From: Anaerolineae bacterium
Lineage (GTDB): Bacteria; Chloroflexota; Anaerolineae; JAFGEY01
NCBI GenBank assembly: GCA_016929205.1
Contig: JAFGJF010000240.1
Coordinates: forward strand, 1 to 20,249
Direction: 5' to 3'
DNA length: 20,249 nucleotides
The translations under genes and the position numbers were made by a program. The notes beneath the pieces are model-generated. The model made no database searches and was not told the DNA's origin. It saw only the letters and a list, made by a program, of their open reading frames with translations. Shown piece by piece: positions 8,127 to 16,517 of the stretch (position 1 is the first letter of the stretch; every line of letters starts with the position of its first letter).

Positions 8127-9092
8127 TCAGCGCATCGATCTCGGATCTAGTGCATCTCGCAGACCATCGCCCAAAAAGTTAATTGCCAGCGTGGTTAACA
8201 GGATCAACATGCCCGGAAAGAACCACATCCATGGCTCGGATTCCAGGTGATGGTATGCCTGGTCGAGCATATTGCCCCAGGTTGCCGTTGGCGCTTGAAC
8301 GCCTAAACCGAGAAAGCTGATATAAGCCTCGGCGAGGATCGATCCGGCAACCCCCAACGTCGCAGAAACGACAATGGGAGCAATCGTGTTGGGCAAGATG
8401 TGACGAAAGATGATATAAAAGTTGGGCGTGCCAATACACCGCGCGGCGGTGATGAACTCGCGTTCCTTTAGCGCCAGATAATTGGCGCGTACGATACGTG
8501 ATAGTCCCATCCATCCGGTAAAGCCGATGACGACAATGATCACGATAACGCTGCCGCTGAACGATCGTCCCAGCAGTTGAAAGGTCGGAATCTTGCCACT
8601 TAGCATTTTGCCAAGCACGATCAGCAAGAACAATTGAGGAATGTTGAGCATAGCTTCCGTCAATCGCATCAAGACACTGTCAATGATGCCACCGTAAAAA
8701 CCCGCGATCGCACCGACAAACACGCCTACACTGACCGAAACGACCACGGCAAGGAGACCGATAATGATCGAGATCTGACCTCCATAGATCGTACGAGCCA
8801 AAATGTCTCGCCCGGTGCCATCGGTACCAAAAGGGTGTTCTGTTGACGGAGGCTGAAGACGTGTTTTTAGATCGTTTCGGTTGGCGTATTTTTCGCTAAA
8901 AATCAGCGCCCCGACCGTCACGTACAAAATGATCAGCAGCAACAGCGCCGCACCTACGATCGCCATCTTGTGCCTTCGAAATCGCTGCCAGGTCATTTGG
9001 AGCGGTGACTGGGGAGGGCGTCCTATAGCTGAGCTGTTCTCAAAAGAGACGCTATTCGCAGTCGTCTCACGTGTCTTTTGGGTCGCTGTCAT
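8127..9092 (-). CDS. dppC: Peptide/nickel-type ABC permease, DppC-like
   Basis: This is the second membrane subunit of a dipeptide/oligopeptide-type importer. The 321 residues begin with a roughly 40-residue cytoplasmic tail, then helix 1 (about 43-64). HPFGTDGTGRDILAR (86-100) is the characteristic DppC/OppC periplasmic motif. Further helices follow. The EAA loop EREFITAARCIGTPNFYIIF lies near 210-230, and SFLGLGVQAPTATWG is conserved near the C-terminus. The start ATG has GAGGTG 6 bases upstream and follows the dppB stop by 9 bases, so the two are translated together. No DppD/DppF ATPase gene lies nearby; the next genes are an amino-acid-type permease and ATPase. Confidence 0.95.
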   Translation of the reverse strand: MTATQKTRETTANSVSFENSSAIGRPPQSPLQMTWQRFRRHKMAIVGAALLLLIILYVTVGALIFSEKYANRNDLKTRLQPPSTEHPFGTDGTGRDILARTIYGGQISIIIGLLAVVVSVSVGVFVGAIAGFYGGIIDSVLMRLTEAMLNIPQLFLLIVLGKMLSGKIPTFQLLGRSFSGSVIVIIVVIGFTGWMGLSRIVRANYLALKEREFITAARCIGTPNFYIIFRHILPNTIAPIVVSATLGVAGSILAEAYISFLGLGVQAPTATWGNMLDQAYHHLESEPWMWFFPGMLILLTTLAINFLGDGLRDALDPRSMR

Positions 9093-9101
9093 CGTCGCAC
9101 C

Positions 9102-10133
9102 TCAGTCATAGCGAATCCGTGGATCGAGAAACGTATATGTAATGTCGGTGATAATCTGAAAAATGACAACGGCCAACGAGATCATCATCAGCACACCCAT
9201 CAATACCGGTATATCCGTGTCTTGAGCGGCGTTCCAATAGAGCCGCCCCATACCTGGCCAGGCAAAGATCGACTCGGTCACGACGGCCCCGCCGAGTAAA
9301 CCGGGAATGTCCAGGCCGATAATCGTGACGAGTGGCAGCGCTGCATTTTTCAAGGCATGTCTGAACAGGATCAGGCTTTCACCCAACCCTTTGGCCCGTG
9401 CGGTGCGGATATAGTCGTCGTGAATCACATCCAGCATGCTCGAACGGATAAAACGGGTGTATCCGGCGATACTGATCAACGAAACGCTGGTTACGGGCAG
9501 TACCATATGCCAGGCAACCTGGGCAAAGGTCGAACCGACATCCAGATCGTACTTGCCTACTGTGGGAAAATAAGGCAACCCCCAGGCTTTGAACTTGACG
9601 GCGAAAATATACATCATCATCAGTGCCATCCAAAAGATGGGCATTGAGAATCCGATAAAAGACAAGGCCGTGATCACGTGGTCGATGAACGAGTATTGCT
9701 TGAGTGCCGAAAAGACGCCGATGATGAGAGACATGACGATAATCACGATTTCGGAAACGATCATCAACAGCAACGTATTCGGCAGGCGTTCTTGGATCAG
9801 CTCGCTTACCGGTCGTTTCTGCATAAACGACTTGCCCAAATCGCCTCTCAAAACACCTTTGCGCGTGCCCTTGTCGTCAGCTATGCCATCACCATCCAGG
9901 TCAATATCCATCCAGTCATTGCCGATCAGCCACACGCCGTACTGGACGATGATCGGCTTGTCCAAACCCAACTGCCGGGTCAACCGCTCCCGGTCGGATG
10001 GACGAATGCGCTGGCGGCCGCCAAAAGAAGCCAGTGGATCGCCCATCTCATTTGCCAGGACAAAGACGATCAAACTGATGAGAAAAAGAAGAGGAATGGC
10101 CTGAAGGAGACGGCGAACGATATATCGCGTCAT
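9102..10133 (-). CDS. dppB: Peptide/nickel-type ABC permease, DppB-like, with an acidic loop insert
   Basis: This is the first membrane subunit of a dipeptide/oligopeptide-type importer. It has 343 residues. MTRYIVRRLLQAIPLLFLIS is the usual N-terminus. LGLDKPIIVQY (about 55-65) and GDLGKSF (97-103) flank the first periplasmic loop as in the family. Between them sit about 20 extra residues including D78-L-D80-G-D82-G-I-A-D86, an EF-hand-like calcium-loop pattern. The EAA loop (DYIRTARAKGLGESLILFRH) is near 240-259, and the VTESIFAWPGMGRL segment is conserved. The start ATG has AGGAGAG 6 bases upstream. It follows the lipoprotein gene after a 10-bp hairpin and forms a tight pair with dppC. Confidence 0.95.
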   Translation of the reverse strand: MTRYIVRRLLQAIPLLFLISLIVFVLANEMGDPLASFGGRQRIRPSDRERLTRQLGLDKPIIVQYGVWLIGNDWMDIDLDGDGIADDKGTRKGVLRGDLGKSFMQKRPVSELIQERLPNTLLLMIVSEIVIIVMSLIIGVFSALKQYSFIDHVITALSFIGFSMPIFWMALMMMYIFAVKFKAWGLPYFPTVGKYDLDVGSTFAQVAWHMVLPVTSVSLISIAGYTRFIRSSMLDVIHDDYIRTARAKGLGESLILFRHALKNAALPLVTIIGLDIPGLLGGAVVTESIFAWPGMGRLYWNAAQDTDIPVLMGVLMMISLAVVIFQIITDITYTFLDPRIRYD

Positions 10134-10156
10134 ACGTCTCTCCTAATGAATAGAAA

Positions 10157-10185
10157 GGAGAGGAGGTACACACGTCCTCCTCTCC
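10157..10185. repeat. Perfect 10-bp inverted repeat between lipoprotein gene and dppB
   Basis: ggagaggagg (10157-10166) and cctcctctcc (10176-10185) enclose a 9-nt loop, followed on the minus strand by TTTCTATT. Hairpins of this kind after a binding-protein gene often protect the upstream mRNA or cut readthrough, so more binding protein than permease is made. That role is an inference. Confidence 0.75.
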
Positions 10186-10207
10186 CTACATCAAAGATTA
10201 CAGACGA

Positions 10208-12670
10208 TTACTTGACATCCCACTCGTAGACGTTCCAGAAGGGATCTGCGCCCGAGATCTTGGCGTTCATCAAGCGGGTGTTGATCGCCCACACGTCGTT
10301 GTCGTGCCATACCCCAACCCAGTACACCTTCTCGTTGATGATCCGGCCGATCTCGTGAAAGAGTTCAATACGGGCATTGGGATCCATCTCGACTTCTTGC
10401 GCTTGAACCGCAGCATCCAGTTCTGCGTCGCAGATGCCGTACCAGTTGGAGCCTTCGGGCGATTCATCCGAAGGGATCTCGGAACACAGCCACTGTGACT
10501 CGCTGGGATCTGGAAAGTTTGACGTATCCGACCACTGAGCAATGTCATATTGACCGGTGGCGATGGGGCCATCTTCGCCATAGCTGTTCCACATCGTGTC
10601 GTACGAGTTGTTCATGATCTCGATGCCGATGCCGACGTCAGCCAGATTCTGCTGCGCTACCACCTGCGTCTGCTCGCGCACCTCGCGGCCCTGGGTGGTC
10701 GAGTAACGAAGCACCAACTCGACGCCATCCTTATCACGGGTGCCATCGCCATTGCTATCAACCCAGCCGGCTTCGTCCAAAAGTGCCATCGCCATATCTG
10801 GATCATAGGTATACGGGTTTGCATCGGGATACGAGTATGGCGTCTCTTCCCACTTGGTCAAAGGTGGGTAGGTGCCGCCGTACAGCAGTTCTTCACAGAC
10901 TGCATCAAAGTCGACGGCGTAGGCAATGGCCTGGCGCACGCGCACGTCTTGCAACGCCACGTGACCATTGTCCGCGGCCGTTTCATCGGTGTTGAGGTTA
11001 AAGAACCAACTCTCATTGTAGCCCGAAAGCACGGTCACGATCTCGACATCTCCCAACGCCTCGATGTCCGGGATGTCAGCATAGGACAGGAAAATGCCAA
11101 TGTCTGTATCGCCGGTCTTGATCGCCGCCATCTGGGACTCGTCATCAGGTACGACCATGATATTGATCTGATCAACCATGGGTTTGCCGCGCCAATAGCC
11201 GGGGTTGGCTTCAAAAATCAGGTGGCTGCCAGCTTCCCACTCTTTTAGCAGATACGCGCCGTTGACGACAGTTGGGTTACGATTCCATTCGGCGTCGTCA
11301 ATTGTGCCTTCGGCTTCGTAGACCGGTTCGAGGATGTGCTTAGGCAAAACAAAGCCAAACATCGTCGTTGCCCACGGAGCAAACGATTCGGTGAATTGGA
11401 TGACCAGTGTTTTGTCATCTTGAGCAGTGACACTTTCAAGATAGCTATCATAGGGCCAAGTGCTGCCTACGTTAATGTTGCCTGAATCGAGGATCATATC
11501 ATAGGTGAAAACAAAGTCATCTGCCGTGACCGGCGTGCCGTCCGACCAGTTCGCGTCGGGGTTGATAGGAATCTCGATCGTCAACCCATCCTCAGAGATC
11601 AAGCCATTGTCCTTGGTGGGGAATTCGGCGGCCATTTCCAGCGAGACCTCGAGCTTTTCGTCAAAATACCAAAAGCCGGGGTTTATCAAGTCTATTGCCA
11701 GGGCAGCGAACCACATACCAGAGTACATACTGTTCAGCGTGTCGGGCTCTTCAAAAAAGGTCATCGTCACCGACTTGGGTTCGCCTGACGGCTCCTCGGG
11801 TGGCGGTTCCACTGCCACTTCCGGCGTGCCAAACCAGGTGTCGTAAATCTCGTCGTACGTGCCATCAGCCCTGACTGCGGCCAAACCGGCATTGATCATA
11901 TCCAACAGCTCAGGTTTTTCCTTGTTCACAGCGATGCCATAGAACTCGTCGGTGATTGGGTCACCAACGATGGTTGCACCAAGCTCGGGATTGGACTGGA
12001 TGATGTCGCTAGAAGTGGGGCCGTCATTAAATACGGCATCCACATCGCCGTTGGCCAGCGCCTGGAAGGCCAGGGTGATTTCGTCATAACGAACGACTTC
12101 GGCCTTGGTGTTGTCCGACAGCCACATGTCGCCGGTGGTGCCCAACTGCACGCCGACTTTGAGGCCATCCAGGTCGGCTACGGTGTTGATAGTGTCCTTG
12201 TCAGCGATGCGCACGGCGATCATTTGTCCGGCGTTGAAATACGGATCGCTAAAGTCCACGATCTCGGCGCGTTCGTCGGTGATCGTTGCCGCCGAGATGA
12301 CGGCGTCAAACTCGCCAGATTGGAGGGCGACAAAAATGCCATCCCAGCGGGTGTTGACAAATTCGTATTCAAAACCCGCTTTTTCGGCGATCGCGTCCAT
12401 CATGTCAGCATCAAAACCAATGACGTTGCCGGCATCATCTACGGACTCAAAGGGTGGGTATTCGGCATTGGTGCCGATTTTGTAAACCACAGCCTCGGCT
12501 GGCGGCGGTGCTTCCGTCGCCGTCGGTTCGGGAACAGGCGTCGCCGTCGGCTCTACAGCGGCGGGTTTGGGGGTAGCCGTAGCTGGAACCTCGGTGGTCT
12601 TTTTGGCGCAGGCGACCAGCGAAAAGAGCATAGAAACGACAACAATCAAATAAAGTGTTTTTCTAAACAA
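10208..12670 (-). CDS. Lipoprotein with fused amino-acid-type and peptide-type solute-binding domains
   Basis: An extracytoplasmic receptor for ABC import with 820 residues. The signal peptide ends in the lipobox LVAC (Cys21), then a Thr/Pro/Ala-rich tether (about 22-60). Residues about 62-283 are an SBP_bac_3 domain (KIGTNAEYPPFE, GFDADMMDAIAEKAGF, DAVISAATIT, GLKVGVQLGTTGD, WFGTPE at its end). A Pro/Glu linker (284-300) leads to an SBP_bac_5 domain (301-820: WSDGTPVTADDFVFTYD, NPGYWRGKP, VRQAIAYAVD, LLDEAGW, then a DxNxDG acidic loop at 638-649). The two families normally serve different transporters. The reading frame is unbroken, so it is a true fusion in this sequence. The start is TTG at 12670 with AGGAGG 7 bases upstream; no ATG or GTG gives a full signal peptide. 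It heads the operon, and both permease types follow it. Confidence 0.93.
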   Translation of the reverse strand: MFRKTLYLIVVVSMLFSLVACAKKTTEVPATATPKPAAVEPTATPVPEPTATEAPPPAEAVVYKIGTNAEYPPFESVDDAGNVIGFDADMMDAIAEKAGFEYEFVNTRWDGIFVALQSGEFDAVISAATITDERAEIVDFSDPYFNAGQMIAVRIADKDTINTVADLDGLKVGVQLGTTGDMWLSDNTKAEVVRYDEITLAFQALANGDVDAVFNDGPTSSDIIQSNPELGATIVGDPITDEFYGIAVNKEKPELLDMINAGLAAVRADGTYDEIYDTWFGTPEVAVEPPPEEPSGEPKSVTMTFFEEPDTLNSMYSGMWFAALAIDLINPGFWYFDEKLEVSLEMAAEFPTKDNGLISEDGLTIEIPINPDANWSDGTPVTADDFVFTYDMILDSGNINVGSTWPYDSYLESVTAQDDKTLVIQFTESFAPWATTMFGFVLPKHILEPVYEAEGTIDDAEWNRNPTVVNGAYLLKEWEAGSHLIFEANPGYWRGKPMVDQINIMVVPDDESQMAAIKTGDTDIGIFLSYADIPDIEALGDVEIVTVLSGYNESWFFNLNTDETAADNGHVALQDVRVRQAIAYAVDFDAVCEELLYGGTYPPLTKWEETPYSYPDANPYTYDPDMAMALLDEAGWVDSNGDGTRDKDGVELVLRYSTTQGREVREQTQVVAQQNLADVGIGIEIMNNSYDTMWNSYGEDGPIATGQYDIAQWSDTSNFPDPSESQWLCSEIPSDESPEGSNWYGICDAELDAAVQAQEVEMDPNARIELFHEIGRIINEKVYWVGVWHDNDVWAINTRLMNAKISGADPFWNVYEWDVK

Positions 12671-12933
12671 TTGTTCTCCTCCTACAGATTAGGCTAAATT
12701 TCGAGTACAGATTCAACTACGCGTTCAAATGAGTTGCGAGTTATTTGAGTAACGACCTCCTTTCGCACGACGCTCAGGCAGAAAAACCGCTTTGCTGTCC
12801 AGGGCAGGATAACAAAAAAGGCCACAGGTGAAAAACTGATCATCCCACATATCGTGTCTATCAGGTCACCGCTGGCCTCGATATCTACCCAACGCTTGAA
12901 TGAATACACCAGCTTGCAGCATTAGTAGAAAAC
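12671..12933 (-). promoter_or_regulatory. Long leader (about 260 nt) of the ABC operon
   Basis: From the predicted start near 12933 to the TTG start codon there is no supported gene. The leader holds a short open frame (12922-12866), a terminator-like hairpin (12814-12877), a Shine-Dalgarno-like AAAGGAGGT (12763-12755) with no start codon behind it, and a small inverted repeat (tcaaat 12725-12730, atttga 12743-12748). I do not recognise a known riboswitch class. Confidence 0.5.
12814..12877 (-). terminator. Terminator-like hairpin inside the ABC operon leader (possible attenuator)
   Basis: On the minus strand GGCCA (12877-12873) pairs with TGGCC (12824-12820), GGTGA (12870-12866) with TCACC (12831-12827), and CTGAT (12864-12860) with ATCAG (12840-12836), followed at once by TTTTTT (12819-12814). 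Three 5-bp helices with small internal loops plus six U resemble an intrinsic terminator, placed between promoter and first gene. Confidence 0.55.
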
Positions 12934-12939
12934 GCTTCT

Positions 12940-12968
12940 ATTATATTCGTAAATGAACTAGCTGTCAA
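12940..12968 (-). promoter_or_regulatory. Consensus sigma70 promoter of the ABC operon
   Basis: TTGACA (12968-12963), 17-nt spacer, TATAAT (12945-12940): a full consensus match, reading toward the fused lipoprotein gene. It lies about 75 bases after the aminotransferase stop. Confidence 0.9.
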
Positions 12969-13021
12969 GACGGAATGAAACGTAAAAGCAGTAATATCTT
13001 GCAATTTCTGTTGCTTTTCAG

Positions 13022-13037
13022 TACAACAAATGTTGTA
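13022..13037. promoter_or_regulatory. Perfect 16-bp palindrome, candidate operator
   Basis: TACAACA-AA-TGTTGTA, with 7-bp arms and a 2-bp centre, sits 54 bases upstream of the -35 box of the ABC operon and 6 bases after the aminotransferase stop. It has no T run, so a terminator is unlikely. It could bind a dimeric regulator; none is encoded in the window. Confidence 0.4.
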
Positions 13038-13043
13038 TTCACC

Positions 13044-14246
13044 CTAGAGTTTTGCCAACGCATTTGCAATACGCGCTAATGCCTGTTCAATGTTCTCTAC
13101 CGAGTTGGCGTAGGACAAACGCAAATATCCAGCGCCATTCCTGCCAAAGGATGTACCGGGCAATAAGGCAACTCTAGCTTGATCCAACAAGTAACTGGAC
13201 AATGCCTGGACATCTCGGTTAAACGACTTGACGTTGGGAAATGCGTAAAATGCGCCTTTGGGCAGCACACATTTCACGCCAGGGATGGTGTTCAGCCCAT
13301 TCACCATCACGTCACGGCGGCGGCGGAACTCGGCACGCACGGAATCCACCTCACTTTGAGGTCCCATCACTGCTTCCAATCCGGCTAGCTGGGTAAATGT
13401 TGCCGTACAGCCTACCGAGTGTGTAAGCAACAATCCCATTTTGGCCGCCAACGCTTCGGGCATAATGCCGAAACCGAGCCGCCAACCTGTCATCGCATAG
13501 GTTTTGGAAAAACCGTCGCAAATGATCGTCCGTTCCAGCATACCCGGCAAAGTGACGATACTCGGCGCTTTGCCTACGGATGTGTTGTCATCGGCTTGCG
13601 TGTCGGGGTAGACCAACCGAGTATAGATCTCGTCTGAAAGAATCCATAGATCGTGCTCTTGGGCTAACCTGGCAACGTGTTCGAGTGTCGATGTGGACAA
13701 TACACCACCCGTTGGATTCGCGGGCGAGTTTAGGATGATCAAACGCGTTTTGGGTGTCACGAGAGCATCCAGCCTATCGAGGTCGAGATCAAATCCGGTC
13801 TCTTCAAGCAATGAAATAGGCACTGCCTTGGCTCCGGTGAGCCGGATCGCCGCCTCGTAGGTGGGAAAGCCGGGATCGGGATAAATAACTTGGTCACCAG
13901 GCTCAAGTAGTGCCAAAAGCGGAAAAAACAAGAGCGGCTTGGCACCGGGCGCGACGACCACTTGTTCCGGTGTGAACTGAATCCCCCGTCGTTGGCCGGC
14001 GTCTTGTGCGATCGCTTGCCGCAATGTTGGGAGGCCAGATGGGGGATTGTACTTGGTTTGCCCATCAGCGATGGCACGGATACCGGCTAGTGAGATATTG
14101 GCGTATGTATCAAAATCCGGCTGGCCAATCTCCAAATGAATAATGCTGTGCCCCTGTGCCTCCAGCGCTTGGGCCCGAGCCAGCACTGCATAGGCCCCTT
14201 CTGGTGCCAGATGCTCAATTCGATGCGCGAATGAATCACTTTTCAC
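13044..14246 (-). CDS. PLP-dependent class I aminotransferase
   Basis: This cytoplasmic enzyme moves amino groups between amino acids and 2-oxo acids. The 400 residues match aspartate/aromatic-type (fold type I, AspC/AAT-like) enzymes: LEIGQPDFDT (38-47), KYNPPSGLPTLR (65-76), NSPANPTGG (173-181), DEIYTRL (205-211), the PLP lysine K248 in SKTYAMTGWRLGF, and the carboxylate-binding R376 in GYLRLSYAN. The NPTG-type core and the SKT-(F/Y)-(A/S)-MTGWR block are those of the aspartate aminotransferase I-gamma group, but the amino-acid specificity cannot be told. The start is GTG at 14246 with AAAGGAA 8 bases upstream. It ends the right-hand gene run, just before the amino-acid/peptide importer, so a role in breaking down imported amino acids is plausible. 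Confidence 0.93.
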   Translation of the reverse strand: MKSDSFAHRIEHLAPEGAYAVLARAQALEAQGHSIIHLEIGQPDFDTYANISLAGIRAIADGQTKYNPPSGLPTLRQAIAQDAGQRRGIQFTPEQVVVAPGAKPLLFFPLLALLEPGDQVIYPDPGFPTYEAAIRLTGAKAVPISLLEETGFDLDLDRLDALVTPKTRLIILNSPANPTGGVLSTSTLEHVARLAQEHDLWILSDEIYTRLVYPDTQADDNTSVGKAPSIVTLPGMLERTIICDGFSKTYAMTGWRLGFGIMPEALAAKMGLLLTHSVGCTATFTQLAGLEAVMGPQSEVDSVRAEFRRRRDVMVNGLNTIPGVKCVLPKGAFYAFPNVKSFNRDVQALSSYLLDQARVALLPGTSFGRNGAGYLRLSYANSVENIEQALARIANALAKL

Positions 14247-14319
14247 TCGAGTTTCCTTTCTCGTAAGGGCTTTTTGTGCTTTTTACAATCCCAGACTGCA
14301 TGATAGCCCCTGACAGATA

Positions 14320-15267
14320 CTATTGCACGATAATTTGGCTTAATAGTGATTCGACCAGGGCACGATCGCCTACACCTGTTCCTTCCTGCATAGCGGCTGC
14401 TGTGCCGCAGGCCACTGCCCGTCGGGCCATCTCGACCGCATCACAACTATCTTGAACAGCCCACAACATACCGGCCAACGTGCTATCGCCAGCGCCGATC
14501 GGACTCTGTGCATCGACGGTTGGCGGTTTGGCTACAACGATGTGGCCATTCTTGCCCAGAACCAAGCCGTCCACCCCACGTGTAAGAACGACCAATTCGA
14601 TGCCATTTTTCGGCCCACTTGGTTGGTCACCTCCCATTAGTCGTTTGACCGCAGCGCGACAGTCTTGTTCACTTGGCAGTGGCAGCGATAGCAACTCGGC
14701 TGCTTCCTGGTCGTTGGGCTTGATGGCATATGGACATGCCGCTGCCCCTTGGCGAAATGCTATCCCACTGCTGTCCAAAAACGATTGTCCCCCAAGTTCC
14801 CGCACCAGGTAGATCAGCCGGGCATACAAACCTGGTGGCGCACCGGGAGGCAAGCTGCCGCAAAAAGCGACCAAATCGCCGGGGTTGACCATCTCGGCGA
14901 TCAGTGCTTCCATGGCTTCGATGTGATCAAGTTCCACAGCCGCTCCTGGTTCGTTGATCTTGGTATACAGACCACAGGATTCGTCGAGCAAGGTGATATT
15001 TTGCCGGGTTTCCTCGTGAACCGTAACAAACCGGACATCGAATCCTTCAGCGATCAAGCCTTCCTGCAGGGCTTCACCGGTGCGCCCACCTACAAAACCA
15101 ACGATCTTGCTCTCTATCTCCAGCGCACGCAACGCTCGCGAGACATTCATCCCTTTGCCAGCCAGGTCAAGGCGCAGAAGCTTGGCGCGGTTGAGTTCGC
15201 CCAAGTTCAACCTGGGCACAGCAAGTGTTCTATCTAGTGAAGGGTTAAGACTCACGGTAATAATCAT
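14320..15267 (-). CDS. PfkB-family hexose kinase, 1-phosphofructokinase/tagatose-6-phosphate kinase type
   Basis: This kinase phosphorylates a sugar phosphate with ATP. The 315 residues match the FruK/LacC branch: MIITVSLNPSLDRT at the N-terminus, LAGKGMNVSRAL (35-46; the family usually has GGKGxNVA/S, here Ala replaces the first Gly), CGSLPPGAP (136-144), KPNDQEAAEL (183-192), and the C-terminal GAGDSTLAG (258-266) with catalytic base Asp261. Substrate could be fructose 1-phosphate, tagatose 6-phosphate or another ketose phosphate. No PTS fructose gene is nearby. It sits 33 bases after another PfkB kinase gene on the same strand and is probably cotranscribed with it. Confidence 0.9.
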   Translation of the reverse strand: MIITVSLNPSLDRTLAVPRLNLGELNRAKLLRLDLAGKGMNVSRALRALEIESKIVGFVGGRTGEALQEGLIAEGFDVRFVTVHEETRQNITLLDESCGLYTKINEPGAAVELDHIEAMEALIAEMVNPGDLVAFCGSLPPGAPPGLYARLIYLVRELGGQSFLDSSGIAFRQGAAACPYAIKPNDQEAAELLSLPLPSEQDCRAAVKRLMGGDQPSGPKNGIELVVLTRGVDGLVLGKNGHIVVAKPPTVDAQSPIGAGDSTLAGMLWAVQDSCDAVEMARRAVACGTAAAMQEGTGVGDRALVESLLSQIIVQ

Positions 15268-15300
15268 GTATCCATTCCCAAGTCAGCGAACTAAAACAGA

Positions 15301-16488
15301 TTATGCCATCTTGAACCAAAGTTGGTTGGTGTCATCAAACACCCACCCTGGCGCATCAATGCACAGTGGATGTTTAGCCCATCCATCAGTAATGCGTCGC
15401 AACGTTTCATCCCAAGTGCGCAACCCGCCTAGTGCGTCGGCGGCTTCGACATTACATGCCCCTACAGCCACAGCCATTGTCACCGCCTCTTGGGGTGACA
15501 AGCCGCGCAGCAGGGCACTCAAAAAGCCAGCGATTGTCGCATCCCCAGCGCCGGTTGTGCCTACCAGGTCGGCCTTGAAACAAGGTGACCACAGTTCTGC
15601 GTTTGCCCAAGCGACTGGATTGGAAGGTGCCGCACGCCCTAGCACAGCGAGTTGATTCGCGTCTGTGGTGCGCAGATAGAGCCCGCGATCGCCCAGCTTT
15701 AAAGCCACTATCCCTGCGCCCATATCGAGAAGTTGGGTACCCAGGTCGGAAAGCAGTCTTGGCGTAAGCAGTGGCAAGATGTTGCCATCTTGGACACGAT
15801 TCCGCAGCGCGTCATAGACCCCTGGTCGAACCATGTACAGAATTTCTTCGATGCTGGGCACAAAGACATCTACATAGGGGAGCGTATCATTCAGAAGCGA
15901 GACCCAATCAACCTGGCCCGCTGCAGAGGCCGGATCGGGCAGAGCCATATCGAGCGATGTGGTAATTTCCGTCTCCTTGGCCTGGCGAAACAGCTGAACG
16001 AGTTGCGCACCATTGTCTTGATACATTCGTTTGAGAAGCGGCGGGTAGCCAAAATGAAAGAGCCGTGCGCCAGACAGGGCGGTGTACAGTACATCGTCGG
16101 CGCCAAAGCTGTCGTTCGCACCGGGAGAATGCAAGAACATACGGTCCACGCCGGGAGGGCTGATAATGAACGTGTACGAGGTGCTGCTCGCTGAATCGAC
16201 GACCAGGCCATCTGCCAGATCAGTGCCAAACAAAGAAATAACTTGTTTGACTGCTTGTCCGAACGCATCGTCACCGATCTTGCCCATCAGCCGGGTTTTG
16301 ATCCCCAATTTATTCAGAGCCAACCCGGTGTTTGACACCGCGCCACCGGTGGAAAACGTTGCCGGGCCAATCTCTATCAGCCGGCCTGGTTGGAATATCT
16401 GCTGAAACTGACCGATAGCGGTCCCGCTTAGATCGGGGATGATATCCAGGCAAATGTGCCCCGCCACAATCGCTTCATATTCGGCCAA
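15301..16488 (-). CDS. PfkB/ribokinase-family carbohydrate kinase
   Basis: This kinase phosphorylates a sugar or nucleoside with ATP. The 395 residues are longer than the usual 300-330. VAGHICLDIIPDL opens the fold, TGGAVSNTGLALNKLG (47-62) is the substrate-binding glycine pair, GKIGDDAFG (69-77) follows, FVPSIEE (209-215) is the NxxE-like region, and GTTGAGDATIAGF (310-322) gives catalytic Asp316. The specific sugar is not readable. The start is TTG at 16488: AGGAGG lies 9 bases upstream and the VAGH strand follows at once. The ATG overlapping the ribosome site is in another frame. It lies 29 bases downstream of the GDPD gene. Confidence 0.9.
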   Translation of the reverse strand: MAEYEAIVAGHICLDIIPDLSGTAIGQFQQIFQPGRLIEIGPATFSTGGAVSNTGLALNKLGIKTRLMGKIGDDAFGQAVKQVISLFGTDLADGLVVDSASSTSYTFIISPPGVDRMFLHSPGANDSFGADDVLYTALSGARLFHFGYPPLLKRMYQDNGAQLVQLFRQAKETEITTSLDMALPDPASAAGQVDWVSLLNDTLPYVDVFVPSIEEILYMVRPGVYDALRNRVQDGNILPLLTPRLLSDLGTQLLDMGAGIVALKLGDRGLYLRTTDANQLAVLGRAAPSNPVAWANAELWSPCFKADLVGTTGAGDATIAGFLSALLRGLSPQEAVTMAVAVGACNVEAADALGGLRTWDETLRRITDGWAKHPLCIDAPGWVFDDTNQLWFKMA

Positions 16489-16517
16489 CGCAACATCCCT
16501 CCTGTACTGGCGATGTA

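Noticed and set aside
12694..12909. 71-codon minus-strand frame in the ABC operon leader
   Set aside because: It starts at a GTG without a ribosome site, has no recognisable features, and crosses the terminator-like hairpin.
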